From the NCBI GenBank assembly GCA_015680905.1, contig CM027382.1, forward strand, positions 19,565,501-19,629,500: a DNA stretch of 64,000 nt, given 5' to 3'. The notes beneath the pieces are model-generated. The model saw only the letters and a program-made list of their open reading frames with translations. It had not been told where the DNA came from and made no database searches. The DNA comes from Coptis chinensis. Its lineage: Eukaryota; Streptophyta; Magnoliopsida; Ranunculales; Ranunculaceae. Both the position numbers and the translations under genes were made by a program. Positions 36,801 to 47,231 of this stretch are shown here, in pieces; the first letter of the stretch is position 1, and every line of letters starts with the position of its first letter.

Positions 36801-37485
36801 TGTGTTACCTTTAGGCAACCTTTTTTTTTTTTCAACAAGGATAAGAGTATGGCGGTCATACTAGTTCCAAAGTTTTCAACCAAATTGCTTCTTTACATTG
36901 TGAAGTTCTACAACAAGGATAAAAGAGAGTACTAGTTCGGACCGGGACCTTCTTTACATGAAGTTCTACAAGGATACAATTTTTCCTTGCCTTTTTCTTA
37001 TATTCATAATATCTCTTTCCTAAGTCCGGTTCGGGAACATAAGGCTCATCAAACTCGGGTCCCGATTCGCCATCACCCACAACTCTTTCATGCAATCCAA
37101 AAAGAAGAGTCAACAAAGTTTCCCATCCCAATCCGACCTCCCCAATAGTTTCTTCCTCGGTGTCTTCCATCTCAATAGCAACATCACCAATGGTTGTTTC
37201 TCCAATATTTGCAACCACCGGAGGATGAACGGCAATGTTAGATAAGTCCTCACCATGTAAAGTCCATACACAATAGGACTTCTCTATACCGTTTGAGACT
37301 AAATGGTGCTCAACATCTTTATAAGTCAACCAATACCTATTTCGACACTTCTTGCACGGGCAAGGACACTTCTTCCCACCCAACTTCCACTTTGCAAATT
37401 TAAGAAAACCTCGACTCCCATAGAATAGATCGTGTACGCCTCTTTCCTTTTCACTCATCCATTCTTTATTTATTGGTTCGGACAT
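33838..37485 (-). pseudogene. TNPD/TNP2-like transposase of the CACTA element
   Basis: In order on the minus strand: the Transposase-associated domain at 37485-37230 (WMSEKERGVHDLFYGSRGF, a Cys-rich CPCPCKKCRN and DVEHHLVSNGIEKSYCVWT); a linker to about 36.6 kb (LPKGNTLPEKYPVMKEMLKD); the Transposase_21 core at 36.58-35.66 kb (WHARSETFVAYMCHPIDSVD, FQMLSLLIPGPKAPKGDIDV, EPLYDELKELWEGVPAYD, VRHVIDVMHTEKNV); DUF4218 at 35.34-35.09 kb (HLVVHLADEALMCGP, RWMYPFER); and a DUF4216-like part at 34.5-33.84 kb (WWVVIHSPRR). The enzyme cuts and joins CACTA ends. Stops and frame changes break it repeatedly, for example near 36.42 and 36.05 kb. Confidence 0.88.
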
Positions 37486-40288
37486 TCTATACTATATTTA
37501 GACACCAAGGGAAATAATGATCAAGATAAATAAATGCGGACAACTAGCTATCCAAGTACAACCAAAAAGCAAGAAATAAACGACATCATAAGATTCAAAT
37601 GCAGGTAACATTGTTTTCAATCCATAAGGGCAGCAACAGTTAGAACACTAAATTTTGCAGGTGTATAGCTTGTCGCTTAATGCAACATATAATTTCCACC
37701 ATATCTACAACTCAAAACTAACAAATACAATGAATATATGTCATGCCCATATTTTTTTCAGAATGAAAGAGCCACTAGGAAATTGTATTTGTGAGTACAG
37801 ATGCTACTTTAACACTACCTATTGATTTGATTTATTCTAGTGCAAGGCAACTAATGAAATTAAATATGCACCAACCTAAAAGAAAAAGTCTAGCCTAGTT
37901 ATACTCTTATATCCTCAACAACTAATTATCGATTTCAAGTAGTATGTAATCCAGGAGCTATGTACATAACCAACAAAGAAGCAAACTTTTATAACCACAT
38001 CTATTAAACCAATAAAGATTAATATTTTACCTCAAAATTAGACTTAGCTGCAACAAGTGAAACTTTTGAGAAAATCAGTCAACCCTTCAAAAGGAAACAT
38101 ATCAAGTATGAGAAAAAAACAGCTACACAATGGATAAGTGTCATACACCAACATTTTCAGAAAATTCTATCTTACGCTTGTTTTTCTAAGCTAATCGCCT
38201 AGTATGCACTACTCCCACTTACAAATCACAGAGACAACAACAAATTGAGGATGCCATGAATAGATTAACATACAATCAATTAGTATTTTCCATTGAATTC
38301 TCAATCAAATCGTGCATTCTAAGATATTTAGAACTCGCTTTTGATGAAATGAAAACTCTTCATGCCTTTAACAAGGTAACTATAGCTTTCATACCAAACA
38401 ATGTTTATCTATAACATTTGGCACATATTATTGATCAAACATAAAGCAAAGTAAAAGATGAATAATTATGCAAAAACACTAATCGGGCAATCATTTCAAA
38501 TCAGGTAAAGGTCATCCGGTCTTCAAATCATTTCGTTTTGAACTACAACGCGAAAAAGTATTCAAAGACATTATCGAAACGGAAATCCTAGCAAAGCAAT
38601 ACTAATTAATGTATGAACATAAATCACCAAAAGCACAAACAACCATCACCCATTTATACACACCCAAAATCCGGAAAAGAAACCAACTTTTTTACTCAAA
38701 AACAAGATTACCTTTCTTTTAGGAACAACCATGAGTTCCATAGATCCAATATTATTACCTAACTCAAAACTGGGCATTTCCAAATTTTTATCATTCTCGT
38801 GCAATAAAAATACATTCCCATGACTCGTCATTGAAGTACCCAATGGCGCAGAACAAAGAGTGAGCCACATGATTCCATCTTCTAGACATGCACAAGTTGT
38901 TCACTAATATACCCATCTCATTTTTAGTCTAATAAATGCCATCTTTTGCAACGAGATTGACCAAACTTTACTGAAGCATTTCAACAAACAAATATCATGC
39001 AAATCGGTGACCAAATTCCCAAGGAATGATTGGAAGGCTCTAAACCATGTGTATAAAATATCTTAAAATAGGCCACATCGTTGCAAAAAGCAGTGATCAT
39101 TTTCATTTTTCTTGACTTGATAGGGAATCATTGAGAATCTGGCAGATCCAAAACAATTGGAAGTGCTAAGTACCCACCACTTGAAGCTTGTCTCCCAATT
39201 AAATTGTTATGGTGTTTTGTCAAGGCAGTGAAATATGGGCCAACAAGTCACAACTGCTTTGCTCAAGACTCGAGAGTAGAGATTGGGGCTAAACTAATCG
39301 AAAGCAGTTGAATTCTTTCATCGAACAAACCGAATTACCCAAGACCAGCCGACCGGTGATCGAAAACAGAGTAATTGTGGTAAGTTTAAACATTCTAAAA
39401 ACAGGTCACCATTTTCCGTCGTGAGAAAGCAAGTAAAACCCGAAAGTGCTTAAATTGAAGTCGCCGTTAATCCAAAACACGTATAGCGAGTTCAAGTTAA
39501 TTTGAAGTACTGGTTTTTCCAAAGTTCAAAACCTCAAATGATGTATCCTCTGAACTATACATTATACACCATACACCCTTTACAAACTGTATAATAAAGA
39601 CGTCATCATCTAATTTTTGTATTACCTTTACTTCTTTCTCTTTCTGATGACTGCGTTTCAGTTCTTCAGTTTTATTTTGACGCCTTGTGATACAACTCAA
39701 AAATATTCACTTACTTTTATTAGCAACTCAAAAAGTTTGGAAATCAACAACCAAAATATCCTTCACTGGATACAATAGTGGACTCACCCCAATCAAATTC
39801 AAAATCACGTCTTCACATTTATGGGCCACAATTCCACATAATGTGCGGCCCATATGAAAAAGCTCAACACCATACTTAATTTGATTGAATTGACCAAACT
39901 TAAGAAGAAAACTATCGCCTTTCTTAAAAAAAAACTGTGGAGCTTCTTCTTTTGATGTTTGAGTCCTTTTCCCCTACTATTGTTACTATTATTATCATTA
40001 GAAAAAGAAATATAATCAAGCTGGAAAATGCACCCAAAACAACAATCTACAAAAAATAATTTTTAGCCAACAGATGGTGAGATAACAGCAAAAGCTGAAT
40101 GTCTCTGTGTTAACATTATTGTTTCCCTTCAATCCAAAATGCACCAATAACAAATCGAAAAATAAAAATATATTGGGCATTGCAGATAAAATTCAATAGC
40201 TTGTGTGTTTCTTAATTATTTTTCACTATTGTAAAATAACTGGGAGGCAATTAATCGATTGTATTCAAGAATCAAAGCTAAATAATAA
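37486..40288 (-). other. Long upstream region of the CACTA transposase
   Basis: AT-rich, no recognisable domain. Short minus-strand ORFs at 38646-38870 and 39497-39700 could be leader exons, but nothing supports a function. Confidence 0.35.
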
Positions 40289-40790
40289 CTAATTACAATA
40301 AAAATCAAATAAAACAATAAAAATGAAATCTTTATTAAAAAGCAATAAAATAAAACTCACCTCAAGAATAACACCCGGAGAACAAGTCTCCACGGAAAGA
40401 TCGAAATCGAATCCAACAACAATTGAATCGCTTAGTGAAATCACGGGACATATATCGAATCGGCCAGATGTTAATCTTCCAAATACCAAAAAAAGAACAA
40501 GCCCAATATTCACCACCCAATGTTCATATAAGTAAAAAAAAAAAAAAAAAAAAACGTACCTGAAAACCCAGAGTAGTTGTTGAACTGCTGTGGAGTTGAA
40601 ATGGGTAATGGAGATTGTTTCTGAGTTTGGTGGAGTTGAAATGGGTAATGGGAAGGGAGAGTGAAGAGGCGAGATAGTTAGACTTATACTTTCTTTTGAT
40701 TTTTGGCTTTTAGGCTTTTGTTTTATTTTCTTTTTTCTCGATTTTTTTCTTTTTTTATCGGTAAAATATATTAAAAGTTGGGTCAAAAAA
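40289..40790 (-). other. Candidate 5' leader exons of the CACTA transcript
   Basis: On the minus strand, exon-like sequence ends in a GTACGT donor near 40557, followed by a T-rich intron start, and a second segment ends in a GTGAGT donor near 40369. A 21-bp block (TGGAGTTGAAATGGGTAATG plus one base) occurs twice, at about 40590 and 40632. This position, about 100-500 bp inside the right terminus, is where En/Spm starts transcription. Confidence 0.35.
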
Positions 40791-40827
40791 ATAAATTGGG
40801 ATATATACTAACAAAAAACTTAAGGAG

Positions 40828-40845
40828 TAACGGATATATCCGTTA
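40828..40845. repeat. Right subterminal palindrome of the CACTA element
   Basis: A single exact TAACGGATATATCCGTTA, the same 18-bp palindrome as at 24847-24864. Only one copy is visible at this end against about seven at the other. Confidence 0.75.
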
Positions 40846-40892
40846 GAAATGAAAAAAATGGTCTGTTAGGAATTGACCATTCTGGTGTAGTG

Positions 40893-40895
40893 AAA
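40893..40895. other. Target-site duplication of the CACTA element, right copy
   Basis: AAA directly outside GTAGTG, matching 24508-24510. Confidence 0.8.
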
Positions 40896-41326
40896 GCTAG
40901 CACCTCATCACTAAGTGTAATCTCAACCGACTCCAATTGGTCCTTAGTTTGGTTGAATTCATTTAGGTGATCCTTGAAGGAGGTCCCCTCCGACATTCTC
41001 GTACTAAATAGCTTGGTGATCAAATAGACTTTGTTCGTGGCCGAGGGTTGTTCATACATCGTAGTAAGTGCCTCCATGAGAGACTTCGCCGTCTTCTCAG
41101 TTTTAATATTGAAGGCTACCGACTTCGAGAGACTCAATCGGATTGTGGCTAATGCCTTTCTATCTTGCAAATCCCATTTGTCTTGCGGAATCTCATCGGG
41201 CTTCTCACTTATCAATGTTTTCATCAAATCCTTTTGATAGACTATGTCCTCGATTTGCATCTTCCAATAGCCAAAGTTTGTTCCGTCAAACTTCTCTATC
41301 TTGTAGCTTTCTTTTTCGGTCGTCAT
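40896..41326 (-). pseudogene. Gag N-terminus of copia B (right of the CACTA insertion)
   Basis: It begins MTTEKESYKIEKFDGTNFGY and runs through LEALTTMYEQPSATNKVYL-like UBN2 gag sequence to LSDEVLA, where the CACTA element starts. Joined across the element it reads EVLA then L then AILGQLPP in frame. It is otherwise open. Confidence 0.88.
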
Positions 41327-41449
41327 GACTTCCACTTGAACCAATACAACGGTGGAGACTCTCTCAGAGGAATTTCTTCAAACACCTAGCTCTCAATGCT
41401 AAAGGTGGAGTCTTTCCTCACACACCTTGTTCCAATGATTCAAAACCGT

Positions 41450-41461
41450 GATCTGATACCA
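41450..41461 (-). other. Primer binding site of copia B
   Basis: TGGTATCAGATC on the minus strand, 2 nt inside the 5' LTR; initiator-tRNA-Met type. Confidence 0.8.
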
Positions 41462-41463
41462 CT

Positions 41464-42261
41464 TGTTGGGAGATTTCACTAGAAAGTCACACCTCAATCT
41501 AGCTACTTTCTATCCCAAATGATTTCAACTTGGAGATCATACCAAGAAAATCACCCACCCAAGACTTTAGTAGTTATCACAACAAACTCAAACAAGCAAA
41601 ATCACTAATTTATCATCATCTATAACAAGCAAACAATAAATAAGGAAGTAAATATGCAAAGAGACACAAAGATTTAGGTGGTTCGGTAAATATTACCTAC
41701 ATCCACACAAGAGCCAAGTTTCCTTTATAGCAAAGATTGGAGAGTTTACAAGAGATATTAAGAATCAAGAACAAGATGCCTCATTCAAACCCTAGCTCAA
41801 TAGAGCTCCCACAATACCCAAGAAATGAATCTCTCAAAAGTTATCTCAACCCTAACCATAAGTTTCTTTATATAGGTGGGGAGAAAATTTCATGAGAAAG
41901 TGGATTTGGTTATTGAAATTTCGACAAACTGTCAAAATTTCATAATATTTCGATCAAATCTAATTTCGGTCGGTTCACTGGGCCATCCAAACTTCTCAAG
42001 GTTGGTCACATCAGCCGACTTCAAACGGGAAGGAAGAAATGTGCATGGATCTCGTTGGTTCTTTTGGGTCCGTCCAAACTTCTTAAAGTTGGTCGATCAA
42101 ATCGACTTCGATGCGAGAGAAAAACTACACAAATGTGGGGCTGAGTCGACGGGTCCGTCCAAGAGTGAAAAACTGGCTTAATCCAGCCATCTATGTTTCA
42201 CAACTGTTAGTTCCTCGCTGCCATCACCGGAGCAAAGCTCGACGGTTCCACAAACCCAACA
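41464..42261 (-). repeat. 5' LTR of copia B
   Basis: TGTTGGGAGA at the inner edge, AACCCAACA at the outer edge. It pairs with 20070-20869. Confidence 0.9.
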
Positions 42262-42840
42262 CCTTTCAGTGTCCAAATGACCACAATTTCCATACATTGC
42301 AATAAGGCCACTAGCCAGAGGAGCACTAACTTTCATCCCAGATTTTATAACATAACAATGAATCCACATTCCTTGTTTGACGGATGCCCCCTGTACACAA
42401 GCAGGAAGAACACCAATAAATGTAGCCTCATCGGGAACACAAGGAGCATTGTTTTGCAGCAGCTGATGAAAAAGTTGTATAGCTTCGCGAGGAAACTCGT
42501 TTTGGGCATATCCAGCAATCATGGAATTCCAACTCACAATGTCTTTTACAACCATTTCATCAAACACCTTCCTAGAACCGCACAAGCTTTGATAACAAAG
42601 GAATACGTATACTTATTTGCACAAAAGCCACTCAATCTCATCTGATCAAACATAGAGACAGCTTCACTAAAAGGACCCGAATTCGCATAACCACGAATGA
42701 TTACATTCCTTTCCATCACACAGTCAAACACTCTCCCATACTTGAACCACTATGCTCAACATACCGACTTATAACCTTGGCAGCCAGAAACTGGTTTTGT
42801 TCATAACCACTGCTAATCTATTTCTTTAAGCTCTTTTTTG
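42262..42840 (-). pseudogene. PLS-type PPR protein, N-terminal half
   Basis: On the minus strand: SGYEQNQFLAAKVISRYVEH near 42.8 kb; FDCVMERNVIIRGYANSGPF and SEAVSMFDQMRLSGFCANKY; then a jump from IKACAVLG directly to KVFDEMVVKDIVSWNSM near 42.57 kb, which suggests a deletion of part of a repeat with a frame change. It continues AGYAQNEFPREAIQLFHQLL and VLPACVQGASVKQGMWIHCY to LIAMYGNCGHLDTER at the copia B junction. The gene continues at 19396-20069. No convincing start codon or transit peptide is seen upstream of 42.84 kb, so the 5' end is missing. Confidence 0.85.
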
Positions 42841-43115
42841 TCTCTTAAATTGTGTAGTCATACGAGTTTCTGTAGGACCCCCACCCTTAGCCTTGACATC
42901 TAACACACTCAATTTGTTTTTTTGTGTCTCAAATTACTGGCATCAACAAACAACATAACTAGACTAACATATATTTAGTTAACGTAGCATCCTCTTAGAA
43001 TTATATACATGTGATAGGACATAAGAAAAATAAGTATATTACTATAAGTTTCAGAATTAGAACCCGTATCTAACAAATATTATTATTTTAGTTTTAGTAG
43101 AAATAATATGATAGA
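42841..43115. other. Spacer ending in the left ATAGA target duplication
   Basis: AT-rich; no features beyond ATAGA at 43111-43115, which repeats at 56913-56917. Confidence 0.5.
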
Positions 43116-43673
43116 TGTAAAGGGGCGTTTTGGTATTTCCTTTACATACAAAGGGAGAGAAGGAGAACGGATTAGAATATGGTTAAGACCGACTTCGTCG
43201 AGGAGCGAACTGCCTACTTATCTTCTCTTGATTCTGGGGGGAGAGAAGAATCAGGTCTGGCGTAGTTTATATGGGGAGTATTTATAGGCGATGAGAGTGA
43301 ATCCCCACCCAACACGTGTAAAGAACAACACAAATGTAGGGTCAAGATTGTGGAGGCGTGTGAGAACTGTGTTTATAGGTCTGCTGTAATTATGGAGATT
43401 AGTAGCCTGGCTTAGTAGCTTGTGGCAGTGGTCAGTAGCTGGCGGCAGTGATTTGCGTACGTGTAGCTTCATTTATGATTGCTTCTAGAAGGTAAGCTGA
43501 GTCACGATATAGAACGATCTGTGAAATGATACGAACTGTTCTGGAGCGATCTCGTAGCTTGTCGATGTGATCTAGTGACACAGATCGGCGAAGTATATCA
43601 GAGATCGGTGTGGCATTTCCACCATGCTGAGCACGTGCTTGATATTCTTGAAAGAGAATATCACTCCCTCACA
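43116..43673 (-). repeat. 3' LTR of the Tat-like element
   Basis: Differs from the partner at many single bases, more than the other LTR pairs in the window, so this insertion looks older. Confidence 0.9.
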
Positions 43674-43952
43674 CAGCCCCCTCTCAGTAGGTCGTGCCTG
43701 TCGTTGAAGCAATCTACTGAGATAAGACATTAGCGCGTGTGGAGCATGGCTAAAGAGAGAAGCTGGTGGAAGTGGAAATACCCAACGAACTATGGAGATC
43801 GATCCGTGCTATCTGGTGACCTAACGGGCGAAAACATTTGGCACGTGTACAACACGTGAGCGGATCTGAGCAGTTGCAGAGAAAATGTGTCGCCCCATTT
43901 TTCGGGATTTGAAAAGACAAGACGGCTTGTTGGAAGTCGTGTGCAGCTAGGG

Positions 43953-44854
43953 TAGGGGCGGGGCGGGTCAACCGCGGGTCAAATAGTGATGGGGTGGGGC
44001 GGGGCGGGGTCAGGGGATACAAATCCAGTGGTCCCCGATGGGGCGGGGCGGGGCAGGTTGAAGTGTCATGTCTTAGTACCATTACCCGGCCTGTTGGGTC
44101 AGCTTACGGAGCGGGTTTTGGGCGGGTCATCTGGGTCGGGTGGAAATTATCATTTTAACCCAATTTCACTAAAAAATAAACTTTCTAATTCTGCAAGTAA
44201 TATATTTCCAATTCACAGCATAGAGAAAAAATGGAATCAATCAATACAAAATAAACAAAAAAAAAAAAAAAAAAAACTTGAATTTGAATCCAAAACCATA
44301 TTTGTAAATTTGAAACTTATTTATCGTGATTTACCATTTGTAAATTGATTATTTTCCATAGCATGATAAAATGAAGATGGGAGCGAGGATCTATGGTACA
44401 AAACAATAAAATATAAACTAAAAGAATTCAAAATGAATACAAGGATGAATGATTTATCTTCTCCAAAATTCAAAAGTTGAATTTGAATTTTTGATATTTT
44501 CCCAATGTTCAAACTTGAATATGTGAAATTGATATTGAACTCATAAGTTTGTATTCATATCTCTCAAATTTCTACAAAAGTTAAAAGAAATTATAAACAA
44601 AATACAAAAATATTAGAGTTAAAGTCTTGAAATTGTGCGGGTTAACGGGGTTGGGTCAACGGCTTTTGACACAGTGCGGGTTGGGCGGCTTGACGGGTCG
44701 GGTTTGAACATAGAACCTACACCCATAGCCCGACCACATAAAAATGGTGGCGGGGCGGGGCGAGTCTATTTTCGGGTCGGTGCGGGTTTGGGTGGCGGGT
44801 GAAGACCGGGTACCTTACCGGATGATGGGTCAACGGTTTTTTTTTACACTCCTA
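43953..44854. mobile_element. hAT-like non-autonomous element
   Basis: It begins TAGGGGCGGGG, and its other end reads TAGGAGTGTAAA on the opposite strand. Flanks AGCTAGGG (43945-43952) and GGCTAGGG (44855-44862) agree in 7 of 8 bases, as expected for an 8-bp hAT target duplication. Both ends are rich in GGGCGGG/GGGTCGGG words around an AT-rich centre, a common architecture of plant hAT miniatures. No transposase. It sits inside the 3' region of the Tat-like element. Confidence 0.6.
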
Positions 44855-44899
44855 GGCTAGGGCTAGAGTGCAATCATAACGCTTTGGGAACTGGAGGGG

Positions 44900-45101
44900 C
44901 GATTATACAAAAACTACGCTGGTGCACTGAACCGCCATTTTGTTGCTTCTCTTTGCAGAAAAACCTCATTACACTAAGAGTTTTCAGGTTAGTTTTCTGT
45001 CATTGTTGATCTTCTGCTGTGTGCTTCGTTCTTGTGCTTTGTTAGTAAGTTGTTAGGTCACTCGCTTAGTTGCTTGCGGTTAGAGTTGTGAGAGACAGGA
45101 G
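44900..45101 (+). promoter_or_regulatory. Probable 5' leader with intron of antisense ORF, copy 1
   Basis: Upstream of the ATG at 45102. A segment ends TTTTCAG|GTTAGTTTTC near 44990, which could be a leader exon and donor, as in the comparable leader of copy 2 (48.05-48.13 kb). No clear TATA box. Confidence 0.3.
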
Positions 45102-47231
45102 ATGTCTGACTCAGACGATACGCGATCTAATGAGGTTCGCGAGGTTTCCCTTAGTTGGGATGATGCGGAGGAAGAGAAGGAAGAGTCGGTTGGTGGGGTG
45201 AGTGAGGGTGGCGACGAAGATGATGAGGTTAATGAGGTGACAAGTGCCCGATCTGCGTCTGTGGTTGCTGAAACTAACACTTCAGGTCGCTGTGAGAGGT
45301 CGTCTTCTAGTGGGCTGCCTCCTAGAGCTGTAGACAGACACCCTTTGAGGGCGTTCCCCTATTTGAGGGAAACGTATGGGATAATCATAAGCGGTTTAGA
45401 AATCCATGAGCCTGACCAGGACGCTCGGGTCTTTAGTGATAGGTACAACCCAATCGAACTATGGGGTTATAATCTGTGAGGGGCAGCGGTGAGAGTGGCG
45501 CGGGACGATACCGTTCTCGGTTTGGTTTGTGAGTTCTTGAACCGTTGTGGCAAAGCGCCTGTTCAGTTTGTGGGTAACACATGGCGGTTGTTCAAGGTGT
45601 TTGACCTGTTGAACGCCAGCGGTGAATACTGGATAGAGGTCGCTGATATTATTGAGCATTTCTCAGTAAAGCGATCTCGGGCGCTTAACTTTAGCTTGCA
45701 AACTCGAGCTAAGCTGTCGAGCGTTATAGATGGTGTGAGTAACGAGTCCTGGGATAAAAGACCGTTGTTGCTTGTTGGAAACTACTGTGCTAGGGGGTTC
45801 AGTGTGTGAAAATAAAATATCTGAGAATTTTGATCTTGCGTTGGTTGATTGTGTACTGACATTACTATTTTGTTATCTGTGCAGACGTCGCTCTTGAGAA
45901 GGAGACGAATCGGGAGGTGATTGAGAAGTTCGCTAGGTTGACGTGAGCTGAGAAACAAGCAAAGCTTCCGAAGGTTGCGCATTTCTTTAAGGAACGAGGA
46001 AGCCCGTGATGGATAAGCGTAAAAGTGACTTGGTGACGAGGGAAGATAAGAACCGAGGTCGTGCTGGGCCGAAGCGACCCTCTGGAGGTGCTGGTACCTC
46101 TGGGTCTGGGATTGGTAGGGGGCAAGAGGACGCTCCGTTCGACTTGAATGACGTCCTCTTTGAAATCCCTGAGCGAAGTCGCTTGCCAAAGAGGAAGGGT
46201 AGCAATCCGGAATCGCGACCTGCCAAGGTCGTAAGGGTAGTTGAAACCGCGCTTGGGGGTGGTGCTGAAGCTGGTGGTGAAGGGCGAACCGAGGGGAGGG
46301 CGGTTTGTAGTTCGAGGGCGACGCCGATGCCCGACTTCAGCGAGCTAGGTGAGGAGACCATGGAGGTCGCTGGAGATACTTCCGGAAAGATGAAGGGGAA
46401 AGTTGTTGTTAAAGAGACTGGTGAAGGTCACTCTAGTGGTGGGAAAGAGGAGCTGGAGCGCAATCTGATATATATGGATGACGTGTCTGGCAAAAAAATG
46501 CTATGTGAAGAGGACGGATTGTAGCTACAAATCCGCACCTATAGCTACTTGTTTGCTGGAGGGAATGATGCTGGATGGTGATAGGAAGGACTTGGATGCC
46601 AAGGAGCTGGAGTCGAATCTGAAGGTGATGGATAAGGCGTTGTGTCTGGTGAGTAGCTCCTATATTATGACTTGTCTGTTTTATTGTGCTTCGTGTTATT
46701 ACTTGATGCTAATATGGTATACTGTGCGAGTTGTCGCAGCTGATTGCGGGGTACCATAAATTGAAGACAGCTTCCCAGTTCACTGAGCTAGAAAATACTG
46801 AGGTCGAGTCGCTGAGGGACGAGCTCTCGACCCTTCAAGAAGTGGAGCAGTCTGAGAAGAAAGAGTTGGATGCTTTGAGGATAGAACTGACGTCGCTGAC
46901 GCTGGAGAAGACGTCAGCTGTTAATGAGTCGGTCGGGCTAAGGCATGAAGTGAACGACTTGAATAATAAGGTAGCTACCGCGAATGCTTATGCTGAAAGG
47001 TGCAAAATGACCACCCTGCAGGCGAAGGATGCCTACCTTGCTATTCGCGCTGAGATAGAGGAGCTGGACAAAAAATATTATGATCTGCAAGAGGAACACG
47101 AACGTGGGGCTCTGGGTGATCGTAGGGGGGAACCACTCGAAGATGCTAGTAATCTTGTTCGAAGTCGTGCTTTCCTTCGCTTCATCGGTGCGGTGGTTGA
47201 AAGCGGGGCTCGGTTTAATTTGACATGACAT
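45102..47231 (+). pseudogene. Antisense extra ORF of the Tat-like element, copy 1 (Transposase_28-like)
   Basis: The ATG at 45102 opens an acidic Ser/Glu N-terminus and the block HPLRAFPYLRETYGIIISGL (stop 45479). The reading continues in another frame at 45489-45809 (LVCEFLNRCGKAPVQFVGNT, WRLFKVFDLLNASGEYWI). It has an intron-like gap to CTGTGCAG at 45.88 kb, then a basic segment (46006-46524), the block RTDCSYKSAPIATCLLEGMM (46.5 kb) and a coiled coil at 46731-47228 (ESLRDELSTLQEVEQSEKKE). Layout and orientation match the 'putative gypsy-type transposon' proteins known as extra ORFs in Tat elements; their function is unknown. Frameshifts and two in-frame stops show decay. Confidence 0.65.

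Larger units (their letters stand above)
24511..40892 (-). mobile_element. CACTA (En/Spm) DNA transposon carrying captured TRP and CIPK gene fragments
   Basis: The left end begins CACTACACCAGAAAA and the right end finishes TTCTGGTGTAGTG, a 13-bp inverted repeat with the diagnostic CACTA tip and an AAA target duplication. The outer flanks are one copia gag frame, which is restored when the element and one AAA are removed. This proves the boundaries. Inside, on the minus strand: a TNPD-like transposase (37.5-33.8 kb), a TNPA/Transposase_24-like gene (33.5-31.7 kb), then fragments of two host genes (30.2-28.1 kb and 27.6-26.3 kb). Subterminal palindromic repeats lie mainly at the left end. Coding parts are broken, so the copy is probably not autonomous. 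Confidence 0.93.
20070..42261 (-). mobile_element. Ty1/copia retrotransposon 'copia B', split by a CACTA transposon
   Basis: LTRs of about 800 bp (20070-20869 and 41464-42261) have TGTTGGG/CCCAACA tips. On the minus strand a primer site TGGTATCAGATC lies 2 nt inside the 5' LTR (41461-41450), and a purine tract AAGTGGGAGAT precedes the 3' LTR. Domain order is gag, protease, integrase, RT, RNase H. The target duplication is CCTTG on the left against CCTTT on the right (4 of 5). Its interior is interrupted in gag by the CACTA element 24511-40892; removing that and one AAA restores the gag frame. Without the CACTA, copia B would be about 5.8 kb. Confidence 0.92.

Noticed and set aside
43986..44348. 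Gly-rich ORF and its antisense Pro-rich ORF
   Set aside because: They arise from GGGCGGG-type repeats at the end of the hAT-like element.
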